6,019 bases of DNA from Actinomycetota bacterium. GTDB taxonomy: Bacteria > Actinomycetota > Acidimicrobiia > Acidimicrobiales > SZUA-35. Positions within the stretch are counted from its first letter, which is position 1. The number at the start of each line of letters is the position of its first letter. Below, in pieces: positions 1-5,866 of this stretch. Where the stretch lies: contig JAQCHM010000216.1 of the NCBI GenBank assembly GCA_027730885.1, forward strand, positions 1 to 6,019, given 5' to 3'. Position numbers and translations under genes: made by a program. The notes beneath the pieces are model-generated. The model saw only the letters and a program-made list of their open reading frames with translations, searched no databases and was not told the DNA's origin.

Positions 1-18
1 CGGGTACCGCCGGGTACC
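1..18. repeat. Short tandem repeat at the window edge, upstream of argS
   Basis: The octamer CGGGTACC occurs at 1-8 and again at 11-18, a 10-base period; each copy contains the palindrome GGTACC. It lies just before the argS start and the window begins inside it, so further copies upstream cannot be excluded. The repeat is seen directly. A role (operator or leader element) is only a possibility, and two octamers may be chance. Confidence 0.4.
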
Positions 19-27
19 CTCGCAGCC

Positions 28-1632
28 GTGATACGTGACGAGCTTCTGACCGCGGTGCAGGCGGCCCTTTCTTCTCTCGGGGTCGAACGCGTCCCGGACT
101 CGGTCGCCGTCGAACGGCCCGCAAACCGCGAACACGGCGACTGGTCGACCAACGCGGCGCTGGTCTGCTCGAAGATCGCCGGTCGGAATCCTCGTGAACT
201 CGGTCAGGCGTTGATCGATCACCTGACCGACCACCGGCTGCCGCATGTCGAGTCACTCGAGATCGCGGGCCCCGGGTTCGTCAACTTCCGGCTGGCCAAC
301 ACCTGGCTGCACGATGTCCTGGTTGCCGTCATCGACCAGGGCGAGGCCGAGTTCGGTCGAAGCTCGATGGGTGCCGGACAACGGGTCAACGTCGAGTTCG
401 TCTCGGCCAACCCCACCGGACCTCTCCACGCCGGTCACGGTCGTTGGGCCGCGTACGGCGATTCGCTCTGCCGACTGCTCGTACGCTGCGGGTATGCCCC
501 GCACGCCGAGACCTACGTGAACGATCGGGGGGTTCAGATCGGTCTGTTCGGCCGGTCGCTAGCCGCCCGCAAGGCGGGCGAGGAGCCGCCCGCTGACGGT
601 TATCTCGGCGAGTACATCACCGAATGGGCGTCCGAGATGCCCGATGGCGCCGATCCCGCCGAATGGGGCCTGCAACGAGCGCTCGACGATCAACGCCGGG
701 CGCTCGAATCCATGCACGTCCACTTCGACACCTGGTCGAGCGAGCGGGCCTCGGTCGAGGCCGGGTACATGGACAGCGCGCTCGAGCGCCTGCGCACCGC
801 GGGACACATCTTCCAGGAGGGCGGAGCGACCTGGTTGCGCACCACCACGTTCGGTGATGACAAGGACCGCGTGCTCATCAAGAGCGACGGCGAACCCACC
901 TACCTGCTGCCCGACATCGGGTACCACGAGAGCAAGTACGAACGCGGCGAACGCATCATCGACATCCTCGGGGCCGACCACCACGGCTACACGCCCCGCA
1001 TGCGCGCCGCTCTCGTTGGACTGGGTCACCCCGCCGACAGTTACGAGGTCATCATCGGTCAGAACGTCAAGCTGCTGCGCGACGGCCAGGAGCTGAAGCT
1101 TTCCAAGCGCGCCGGCACCATGATCGAGATCGGCGAACTGATCGACGACGTGGGACCCGACGTCGCCCGGTTCGCGTACCTGCTCCAGTCGATCGACACG
1201 TCGCAAACCATCGACATCGACGTTCTCCGGGCCCAGGCCTCGGAAAATCCGGTCTTCTACGTCCAATATGCGCACGCTCGCGTTCACTCCATAGGCCGCG
1301 AAGCGGCCAAGCGAAACATCACTCGGGGCGCGCTCGATCAGACCGATCTCGGGGCGCTGGGTCATGAGCGGGAGCTCGAGCTTCTGCGGGTCCTGTCCAC
1401 CCTGCCCGAGATCACCGAGCTGGCGTGCAACGATCGAGCACCTCACAAGATGGCCAACTGGGTGCGCGAGTTGGCTGCCGCGTTCCATGGCTTCTACCGC
1501 GACTGTCCCATCCTCCGCGACGACGTAGAGCCGGCCACCGCGCAGGCGAGGCTGTGGCTCGTCGAAGCAACGCGGATCGGCTTGTCGATCGGTCTCGACC
1601 TCCTGGGAGTGAACGCACCGGAGGAGATGTGA
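28..1632 (+). CDS. argS: Arginyl-tRNA synthetase (ArgRS, class I)
   Basis: Cytoplasmic enzyme that charges tRNA-Arg with arginine using ATP. The 534-residue product shows the whole class I ArgRS layout. An N-terminal additional domain (about residues 1-95) is followed by the SANPTGP segment and the HIGH-type signature HAGH (134-137). The KMSK-type loop is KLSKRAG (357-363). The C-terminal DALR anticodon-binding domain begins around YVQYAHAR (411-418), and the protein ends in the typical LLGVNAPEEM. It is slightly shorter than most family members (about 550-580) but lacks no recognisable block. The GTG start at 28 fits the usual N-terminus, but no Shine-Dalgarno is visible and the frame stays open to the window edge, so a start further upstream remains possible. 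The last codons contain the ribosome-binding site of lysA, and the stop overlaps the lysA start by four bases, so the two are probably co-transcribed, as reported for argS-lysA in corynebacteria. Confidence 0.96.
   Translation: MIRDELLTAVQAALSSLGVERVPDSVAVERPANREHGDWSTNAALVCSKIAGRNPRELGQALIDHLTDHRLPHVESLEIAGPGFVNFRLANTWLHDVLVAVIDQGEAEFGRSSMGAGQRVNVEFVSANPTGPLHAGHGRWAAYGDSLCRLLVRCGYAPHAETYVNDRGVQIGLFGRSLAARKAGEEPPADGYLGEYITEWASEMPDGADPAEWGLQRALDDQRRALESMHVHFDTWSSERASVEAGYMDSALERLRTAGHIFQEGGATWLRTTTFGDDKDRVLIKSDGEPTYLLPDIGYHESKYERGERIIDILGADHHGYTPRMRAALVGLGHPADSYEVIIGQNVKLLRDGQELKLSKRAGTMIEIGELIDDVGPDVARFAYLLQSIDTSQTIDIDVLRAQASENPVFYVQYAHARVHSIGREAAKRNITRGALDQTDLGALGHERELELLRVLSTLPEITELACNDRAPHKMANWVRELAAAFHGFYRDCPILRDDVEPATAQARLWLVEATRIGLSIGLDLLGVNAPEEM
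1620..1626 (+). promoter_or_regulatory. Ribosome-binding site of lysA, inside the 3' end of argS
   Basis: GGAGGAG lies in the last argS codons and is followed by ATGTGA, in which the lysA GTG (1629-1631) overlaps the argS TGA (1630-1632). The strong purine run 2-4 bases before the GTG decides the lysA start and implies translational coupling: ribosomes finishing argS can restart on lysA. Confidence 0.75.
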
Positions 1633-2921
1633 TCGAGTCAACCTCGCCATTGCCGTGGCACGTCCTGCCCGACAACGCCACCATTGGGAACGACGGACAG
1701 CTGATGATCGGCGGTTGCGACACCCTCGAGCTGGCGGCCGAGTTCGGGACGCCGGTGTTCGTGTACGACGAAGACCACCTTCGGTCTCGTTGCCGCGAAG
1801 CCGTTGCCGCCTTCGGACGCAACGCCACTTATGCATCGAAGGCCTTTCTGTGCACCTCGATGGCCCACCTCGCTCACGATGAAGGGATGGGTATCGATGT
1901 GGCGACCGGAGGCGAACTTCACGTGGCACTCGCGGCCGGTGTCCCCGCCGATGCCATCGTGTTCCACGGCAACAACAAGTCGATCGAAGAACTTACGGCC
2001 GGCCTCGACGTCGGCGTCGGCCGCATCGTCGTCGACTCCGACGCCGAACTCGATCGCATCGACTCCTTGGTTGCGAACGGTGCCAGGGTCCCGTCGGTCC
2101 TGCTGCGGGTCACGCCCGGTGTCGAAGCCCACACCCACGACTTCATCTCCACCGGCCAGGACGACTCCAAGTTCGGGTTCACGGTCTCGACCGGGGCCGC
2201 GGCGCGGGCGGTCGAGCGCGCCTCGGCGTCGAGGTCCGTCAACCTGGTCGGCCTCCACGCCCACATCGGCTCACAGGTCTTCCGCGCCCAGTCCTTCGCC
2301 GAGGCGTTGGCGGTACTCGGCGAGTTCGCCAGACCGTACGAATTGCCCGAACTGGTCATCGGCGGTGGTCTTGGCGTCGCCTACGTCGAAGGCGAGGAGG
2401 CGCCGACCATCGCGCAATGGGCCCGCATCCTCAAGGAAGCGGCGGCCGACGCGGGAATCACCGCGACCCTCGGTATCGAGCCAGGCCGGTCCATCGTCGC
2501 GGCCGCGGCGATCACGCTCTACACGGTCGGCACCATCAAGGCTCTGCCCGACATTCGCACCTATGTCTCGGTCGACGGCGGAATGTCGGACAACCCGCGA
2601 CCGGTGCTCTACGGATCGGGCTACGAGGCCTTCCTGCCCCGGTCTGTAGCTGCACCTCGCCCGTTCGCGGCCCGCATCGTCGGCAAGCACTGCGAGTCGG
2701 GCGACATCCTCGTTCGCGAGGGTCGCCTGCCTGACGACGTTGCGGTTGGTGACATCCTCGCCACCCCGGTGACCGGCGCCTACGGCCACTCGATGGGCTC
2801 GAACTACAACAAGGTGTTGCGACCGCCCGTGGTGTTCTGCTCCGGGGGCGATGCTCGTCTCGTCGTCCGACGTGAAACCCATGACGACTTACTGCTCACA
2901 GACCTAGGGTGGGAACCATGA
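1629..2921 (+). CDS. lysA: Diaminopimelate decarboxylase
   Basis: PLP-dependent fold-type III decarboxylase that converts meso-2,6-diaminopimelate to L-lysine and CO2, the last step of lysine synthesis, in the cytoplasm and normally as a dimer. From GTG 1629 it is 430 residues, usual for the family. The N-terminal lead-in ends in GTPVFVYD (40-47). The PLP Schiff-base lysine is K71 in YASKA. HIGSQ is at 212-216, the phosphate-binding EPGR at 284-287, and the active-site CESGD loop at 355-359, whose Cys and Glu serve the partner subunit in known structures. The C-terminal YGHSMGSNYN begins at 385. The frame is open upstream to 1425 within argS, but family alignment, the GGAGGAG site and the GTGA overlap favour 1629. 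The stop overlaps the hom ATG by four bases. Co-location with hom puts both branches of the aspartate pathway on one transcript. Confidence 0.96.
   Translation: MIESTSPLPWHVLPDNATIGNDGQLMIGGCDTLELAAEFGTPVFVYDEDHLRSRCREAVAAFGRNATYASKAFLCTSMAHLAHDEGMGIDVATGGELHVALAAGVPADAIVFHGNNKSIEELTAGLDVGVGRIVVDSDAELDRIDSLVANGARVPSVLLRVTPGVEAHTHDFISTGQDDSKFGFTVSTGAAARAVERASASRSVNLVGLHAHIGSQVFRAQSFAEALAVLGEFARPYELPELVIGGGLGVAYVEGEEAPTIAQWARILKEAAADAGITATLGIEPGRSIVAAAAITLYTVGTIKALPDIRTYVSVDGGMSDNPRPVLYGSGYEAFLPRSVAAPRPFAARIVGKHCESGDILVREGRLPDDVAVGDILATPVTGAYGHSMGSNYNKVLRPPVVFCSGGDARLVVRRETHDDLLLTDLGWEP
2906..2913 (+). promoter_or_regulatory. Ribosome-binding site of hom, inside the 3' end of lysA
   Basis: AGGGTGGG precedes ATG 2918 by four bases. 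The ATG overlaps the lysA stop as ATGA (2918-2921). The in-frame GTG at 2909 lies inside this purine run and is therefore a poorer start. Confidence 0.6.
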
Positions 2922-4213
2922 CCTCCACGCCTATCAACATCGGTCTCCTGGGCTGCGGAAGTGTGGGCGGAGCGCTGGTCGAACTCATCGCTGAACGGGC
3001 CGACGCCATCGAGGAAACGACCGGTCTGCGCCTGGTCATCGGCGCAGTGGCTGTCCGAAACGCGTCGAAGAGCCGGACCTCGGTCGACGAATCGCTGCTC
3101 ACGACCGACGCCCGAGCGGTCGTCAGCGACCCGGCCATTGACGTCGTCGTCGAAGTGATCGGCGGCATCGAGCCGGCGCGCGAGCTGATTCTCGAAGCCA
3201 TGAAGAACGGCAAGCCGGTGGTCACCGCCAACAAGGAACTTTTGGCCAACTGCGGTTCCGAGCTGTACGGCGCGGCCGCCGCATCGGGCATCGACCTCCT
3301 GTTCGAAGCGGCCGCGGCGGGCGCCATCCCCATCATCCGACCGCTGAGGGAGTCGCTGCTCGGCGAGGATCTGCGCCGGATCATGGGCATCGTCAACGGG
3401 ACCACGAACTACATCCTCACCAAGATGGCCGAGGATGGTGCCGAGTACGCCGACGCCCTCAGCGACGCCCAGCGTCTCGGCTATGCCGAACGCGACCCGA
3501 CGGCCGACGTCGAGGGCTTCGATGCCGGTGCCAAGGCGGCCATCATGGCCTCGCTGGCCTTCGGGGTTCGGGTGGTGGCCGGCGACGTCTACCACGAGGG
3601 CATCTCCGAGGTCTCCCAGGCCGACATCGCCTTCGCACGGCGTCTCGGCTACGAGATCAAGCTGCTCACCATCGCCGAGGTGTTCGGATCCGGACCCGAC
3701 CGCGAAATTGGCGTTCGAGTACACCCCGCGATGGTGCCCGAAGATCACCCGCTTGCATCGGTACGCGACAGCTTCAATGCGGTCTTCCTCGAAGGCACCG
3801 CGGCCGGCCAGCTGATGTTCTACGGCCGGGGTGCCGGTGGTCGCCCGACAGCCAGCGCCGTCCTTGGCGACCTGATCGACGCGGCGTTGAACCTGGGGCA
3901 GCATTCACATCGACGAGTTCCCGGCGGCGGAACGTCGGCGAAGATCCGACCCATCGATCAACTCGAGACGGCCTACTACCTCAATCTCGAGGTCGCCGAT
4001 TCGCCCGGTGTACTGGCCGAAGTAGCCGGCGTCTTCGGCCGACACGGCGTTTCCATCCGATCGATGGAGCAGGAGGGATTGGGCGTCGAAGCTCGCCTGG
4101 TCTTCATCACCCACCTGGCCACCGAACGGGACCTGCAGGCGACGGTCGCCGAGTTCCGATCGCTCCCCGTCGTCACCGGCGTGCGCAGTCTGATGCGCGT
4201 CATCGGCGAGTAG
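2918..4213 (+). CDS. hom: Homoserine dehydrogenase with C-terminal ACT domain
   Basis: Reduces L-aspartate-4-semialdehyde to L-homoserine with NAD(P)H, committing carbon to threonine and methionine rather than lysine. The 431-residue product is a stand-alone enzyme with no fused aspartokinase. The N-terminal Rossmann fold has GLLGCGSVGG (9-18) for the nucleotide. TANKEL carries K106, NGTTN is at 160-164, and the catalytic region ERDPTADVEGFDAGAK spans 191-206. By comparison with yeast homoserine dehydrogenase, K106, E191, D202 and K206 match its K117, E208, D219 and K223, so it should be active. An ACT domain occupies about 353-430, starting YYLNLEVADSPGVL. In related actinobacteria this region mediates feedback inhibition by threonine; that is inferred here. 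The start is ATG 2918, overlapping the lysA stop. thrC follows after 11 bases. Confidence 0.96.
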   Translation: MTSTPINIGLLGCGSVGGALVELIAERADAIEETTGLRLVIGAVAVRNASKSRTSVDESLLTTDARAVVSDPAIDVVVEVIGGIEPARELILEAMKNGKPVVTANKELLANCGSELYGAAAASGIDLLFEAAAAGAIPIIRPLRESLLGEDLRRIMGIVNGTTNYILTKMAEDGAEYADALSDAQRLGYAERDPTADVEGFDAGAKAAIMASLAFGVRVVAGDVYHEGISEVSQADIAFARRLGYEIKLLTIAEVFGSGPDREIGVRVHPAMVPEDHPLASVRDSFNAVFLEGTAAGQLMFYGRGAGGRPTASAVLGDLIDAALNLGQHSHRRVPGGGTSAKIRPIDQLETAYYLNLEVADSPGVLAEVAGVFGRHGVSIRSMEQEGLGVEARLVFITHLATERDLQATVAEFRSLPVVTGVRSLMRVIGE

Positions 4214-4215
4214 CC

Positions 4216-4219
4216 GAGG
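4216..4219 (+). promoter_or_regulatory. Ribosome-binding site of thrC
   Basis: GAGG in the 11-base hom-thrC gap stands five bases before GTG 4225. The alternative in-frame ATG at 4237 would be 17 bases away with no other purine run, so GTG 4225 is the better start. Confidence 0.55.
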
Positions 4220-4224
4220 CCGCA

Positions 4225-5607
4225 GTGACCGAGCCGATGACGTACTGCTCGACCAGGGGGCAGGCGCCGGATCTCGCTTTCGCCGACGCTCTGCTCACCG
4301 GGCTCGCGACCGACGGCGGACTCTATTGCCCGCGTTCGATTCCCGAACTCCCCGAGCAGATACCGGGCGACTACGCCGACGCGGCCAACGCCATCATGTG
4401 GCCCTTCGTCGCCGGCTCGATCGAGCCCGAGATGTTCGCCGCTATCGTTGCCGAGAGTTACCGGTTCTTCCGGCATCCGGAGGTCTGCCCGGTCGTCGCG
4501 CTCGGCGACAACCACTTCCTCCTCGATCTCACCCAAGGCCCGACGTTGGCCTTCAAGGACGTGGCCCTGCAACTCGTGGGGCGACTGCTCGATCACGAAC
4601 TCGAACGTCGGGGAGATCGAGTGACGGTGCTCGGAGCGACATCGGGGGACACCGGCTCGGCGGCCATCGAGGCGCTCCAAGGTCGGCAGAACATCGACGT
4701 CGTCATCCTGCATCCACGCGGGCGGGTATCGGACGTCCAGCGCAAGCAGATGACCACGGTCGACGCCCCCAATGTGCTCAACGTCGCGGTCGAAGGCACG
4801 TTCGACGACTGTCAGGATCTGGTCAAGGCCGCGTTCGGCGACTCTGAGCTGCGGCAGCGACACGGCCTCGCAGCCGTCAACTCCATCAACTGGGCTCGGG
4901 TCATGGCCCAGATCGTCTACTACGTCACCGCTGCCAGGAAGGTCCGCCCCGACGGCGGACCGGTGTCGTTCTGTGTACCCACCGGCAACTTCGGCAACGC
5001 GTTGGCCGGTTGGTACGCCAAGCGGATGGGCCTCGCCGTCGAACAGCTGGTCGTTGCCAGCAACCGGAACGATGTCCTCACTCGCTTCTTCGAGACCGGA
5101 TCGCTCACGAGTCGCTCGGTCGAACCTTCACTCAGCCCCAGCATGGACATCCAGGTCTCGTCCAACTTCGAGCGCCTGCTCTGGGAGTCGAGCGGTCGTG
5201 ACGGCCTTGCCGTGGCCGCACTGCTCGACGGTTTCCGCTCGAGCGGGAACGCCGAGGTCCCGGCCGCGTGGACCGCCTCGATCCGGGCAGAGTTCGAAGG
5301 CGGGCGTCTCGACGACGACGGCACGCTGGCCGAGATGGCCGGCCTTCACGACCACCTCGGCCTGTTGGTCGACCCCCATACCGCCGTGGGAACCAAGGTC
5401 GCCCGGGATCTCCGGCGTTCCGCCGACGTCCCGATGATCACGCTGGCAACGGCCCATCCGGCCAAGTTCCCCGACGCATTGCAACAGGCGACAGGGGTGC
5501 GCCCGCCCCTGCCGGCGTTCCTGTCCGAGCTGTTCGACCGCCCCGAACACCTCATCCAGGCCGAGAACTCGCTCGACGCCATCCGCTCGATCCTCGAGTC
5601 CCGCTGA
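4225..5607 (+). CDS. thrC: Threonine synthase, long (N-terminally extended) class
   Basis: PLP-dependent fold-type II enzyme that converts O-phospho-L-homoserine to L-threonine and phosphate, the last step of the branch fed by hom. The 460-residue product has the N-terminal threonine-synthase domain, with STRG (9-12) and GLATDGGLY (26-34). The PLP lysine is K111 in TLAFKDVALQ. ATSGDTGS covers 138-145, HPRGRVSDVQRKQMTT starts at 163, and the phosphate-binding PTGNFGN loop is at 253-258. Near the C-terminus is the class-typical ATAHPAKFPDAL. These features match the E. coli/yeast long class, not the compact form of about 360 residues known in mycobacteria. The GTG start is supported by GAGG upstream. 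It sits 11 bases after hom, so is very likely in the same operon. No thrB follows, so its substrate must come from a homoserine kinase encoded elsewhere. Confidence 0.95.
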   Translation: MTEPMTYCSTRGQAPDLAFADALLTGLATDGGLYCPRSIPELPEQIPGDYADAANAIMWPFVAGSIEPEMFAAIVAESYRFFRHPEVCPVVALGDNHFLLDLTQGPTLAFKDVALQLVGRLLDHELERRGDRVTVLGATSGDTGSAAIEALQGRQNIDVVILHPRGRVSDVQRKQMTTVDAPNVLNVAVEGTFDDCQDLVKAAFGDSELRQRHGLAAVNSINWARVMAQIVYYVTAARKVRPDGGPVSFCVPTGNFGNALAGWYAKRMGLAVEQLVVASNRNDVLTRFFETGSLTSRSVEPSLSPSMDIQVSSNFERLLWESSGRDGLAVAALLDGFRSSGNAEVPAAWTASIRAEFEGGRLDDDGTLAEMAGLHDHLGLLVDPHTAVGTKVARDLRRSADVPMITLATAHPAKFPDALQQATGVRPPLPAFLSELFDRPEHLIQAENSLDAIRSILESR

Positions 5608-5627
5608 CCCACGCCCATCCGAGTCGT

Positions 5628-5672
5628 TCTGCAGTACAGGGACCGGCAAAACACCGGCGCCAGTACTGCAGA
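5628..5672 (+). terminator. Interrupted hairpin after thrC, candidate operon terminator without a U-tract
   Basis: Twenty bases past the thrC stop is a dyad whose arms align on one axis. An outer 10-bp stem (TCTGCAGTAC, 5628-5637, with GTACTGCAGA, 5663-5672) is followed inward by an A.A mismatch, 2 bp (GG/CC), a 2x2 mismatch, a 4-bp CCGG/CCGG stem and a 7-base loop CAAAACA. The position fits termination of the argS-thrC transcript, but the downstream side (TGGCGAGACT) has no T-run. It may therefore be a U-less hairpin terminator, an RNA 3'-end stabiliser, or a DNA operator. The structure is seen; the role is inferred. Confidence 0.5.
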
Positions 5673-5718
5673 TGGCGAGACTGCCGGTGGCCGGGTGGGG
5701 TTTGGTTGCGGCGACGGC

Positions 5719-5724
5719 TAGTCT
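5719..5724 (+). promoter_or_regulatory. Candidate -10 element of a rho promoter
   Basis: TAGTCT in the context GGCTAGTCTGAG fits the actinobacterial TAnnnT -10 pattern. No convincing -35 lies at 17-18 bases; TTGGTT at 5702-5707 is only 11 bases upstream. A transcript from here would start near 5731 and carry a leader of about 135 bases before rho. The site follows the post-thrC hairpin, consistent with rho having its own promoter. Confidence 0.35.
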
Positions 5725-5753
5725 GAGCCGAGGTTGGCTTCGAGGGTTGGAGC

Positions 5754-5846
5754 ATGGGCCCGGCCGGCGTCTCGTCGGCGGCACCTTCTCATGCTTGTTC
5801 ATGGCCCAGCCACCGTCCGTCCGGCGCGAAATGTCCGGCACGGTGA
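5754..5846 (+). CDS. Possible 30-residue leader peptide upstream of rho
   Basis: An ATG at 5754 opens a 30-codon frame ending TGA 5844-5846, 20 bases before the rho start and in a different frame from it. GAGGG at 5742-5746 is suitably placed as a Shine-Dalgarno. The peptide (starts MGPAGVSSAAPSH) has no recognisable domain, signal or run of one amino acid. Its third-position G+C is visibly lower than in the neighbouring genes, so coding evidence is weak and it may be a chance ORF. The reason to list it is position: E. coli rho is preceded by a leader peptide, rhoL, of similar length, in its attenuated leader. Confidence 0.25.
   Translation: MGPAGVSSAAPSHACSWPSHRPSGAKCPAR
5781..5822 (+). promoter_or_regulatory. 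C-rich, G-poor rut-like stretch in the rho leader
   Basis: This 42-base segment holds about 18 C and 12 T against only 8 G, standing out in a G-rich surrounding. C-over-G pyrimidine-rich RNA is what Rho loads on (rut sites), and rho of E. coli is autoregulated by Rho-dependent attenuation in its leader. The composition is seen directly; autoregulation here is inference. Confidence 0.25.
5811..5845 (+). promoter_or_regulatory. Small inverted repeat just before the rho ribosome-binding site
   Basis: CACCGT (5811-5816) can pair with ACGGTG (5840-5845), and inside it CCGG (5821-5824) with CCGG (5835-5838), leaving an asymmetric bulge. The 3' arm covers the stop of the possible leader ORF and ends 9 bases before the rho Shine-Dalgarno, a position where folding could respond to translation of the leader. 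The stem is short and imperfect, so it may be chance in high-G+C DNA. Confidence 0.25.
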
Positions 5847-5854
5847 CAATCACC

Positions 5855-5859
5855 AGGAG
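5855..5859 (+). promoter_or_regulatory. Ribosome-binding site of rho
   Basis: AGGAG stands seven bases before GTG 5867. It selects that GTG over the in-frame ATG at 5831, which has no purine run ahead of it. Confidence 0.7.
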
Positions 5860-5866
5860 TGGTTTC

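Noticed and set aside
1425..1628. Upstream extension of lysA by 68 codons into argS
   Set aside because: The translated extension is Arg/Pro-rich shadow sequence, and the GTG at 1629 has an excellent ribosome-binding site and the normal family N-terminus.
559..1929. Long minus-strand open frame (456 codons) opposite argS and lysA
   Set aside because: It lies antisense to two well-recognised genes, shows no recognisable domain and has the low-complexity Arg/Gly/Val-rich look of a high-G+C shadow frame.
2909..2917. GTG start for hom three codons earlier
   Set aside because: It lies within the Shine-Dalgarno run, while ATG 2918 has correct spacing and the typical ATGA overlap.
2804..3904. Minus-strand open frame (366 codons) opposite lysA/hom
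   Set aside because: It is antisense to conserved coding sequence, has no recognisable motifs, and is explained by codon bias of the genes on the + strand.
3976..4863. Minus-strand open frame (295 codons) opposite hom/thrC
   Set aside because: It is a shadow frame spanning the hom-thrC junction, with no domain and no promoter or ribosome-binding site seen.
5629..5671. The post-thrC dyad as an SOS (LexA) box
   Set aside because: It lacks the actinobacterial GAAC-N4-GTTC pattern; the arms are CTGCAGTAC/GTACTGCAG with a 25-base centre.
5831..5866. ATG start for rho 12 codons earlier
   Set aside because: There is no purine-rich site before it, whereas GTG 5867 has AGGAG at seven bases.
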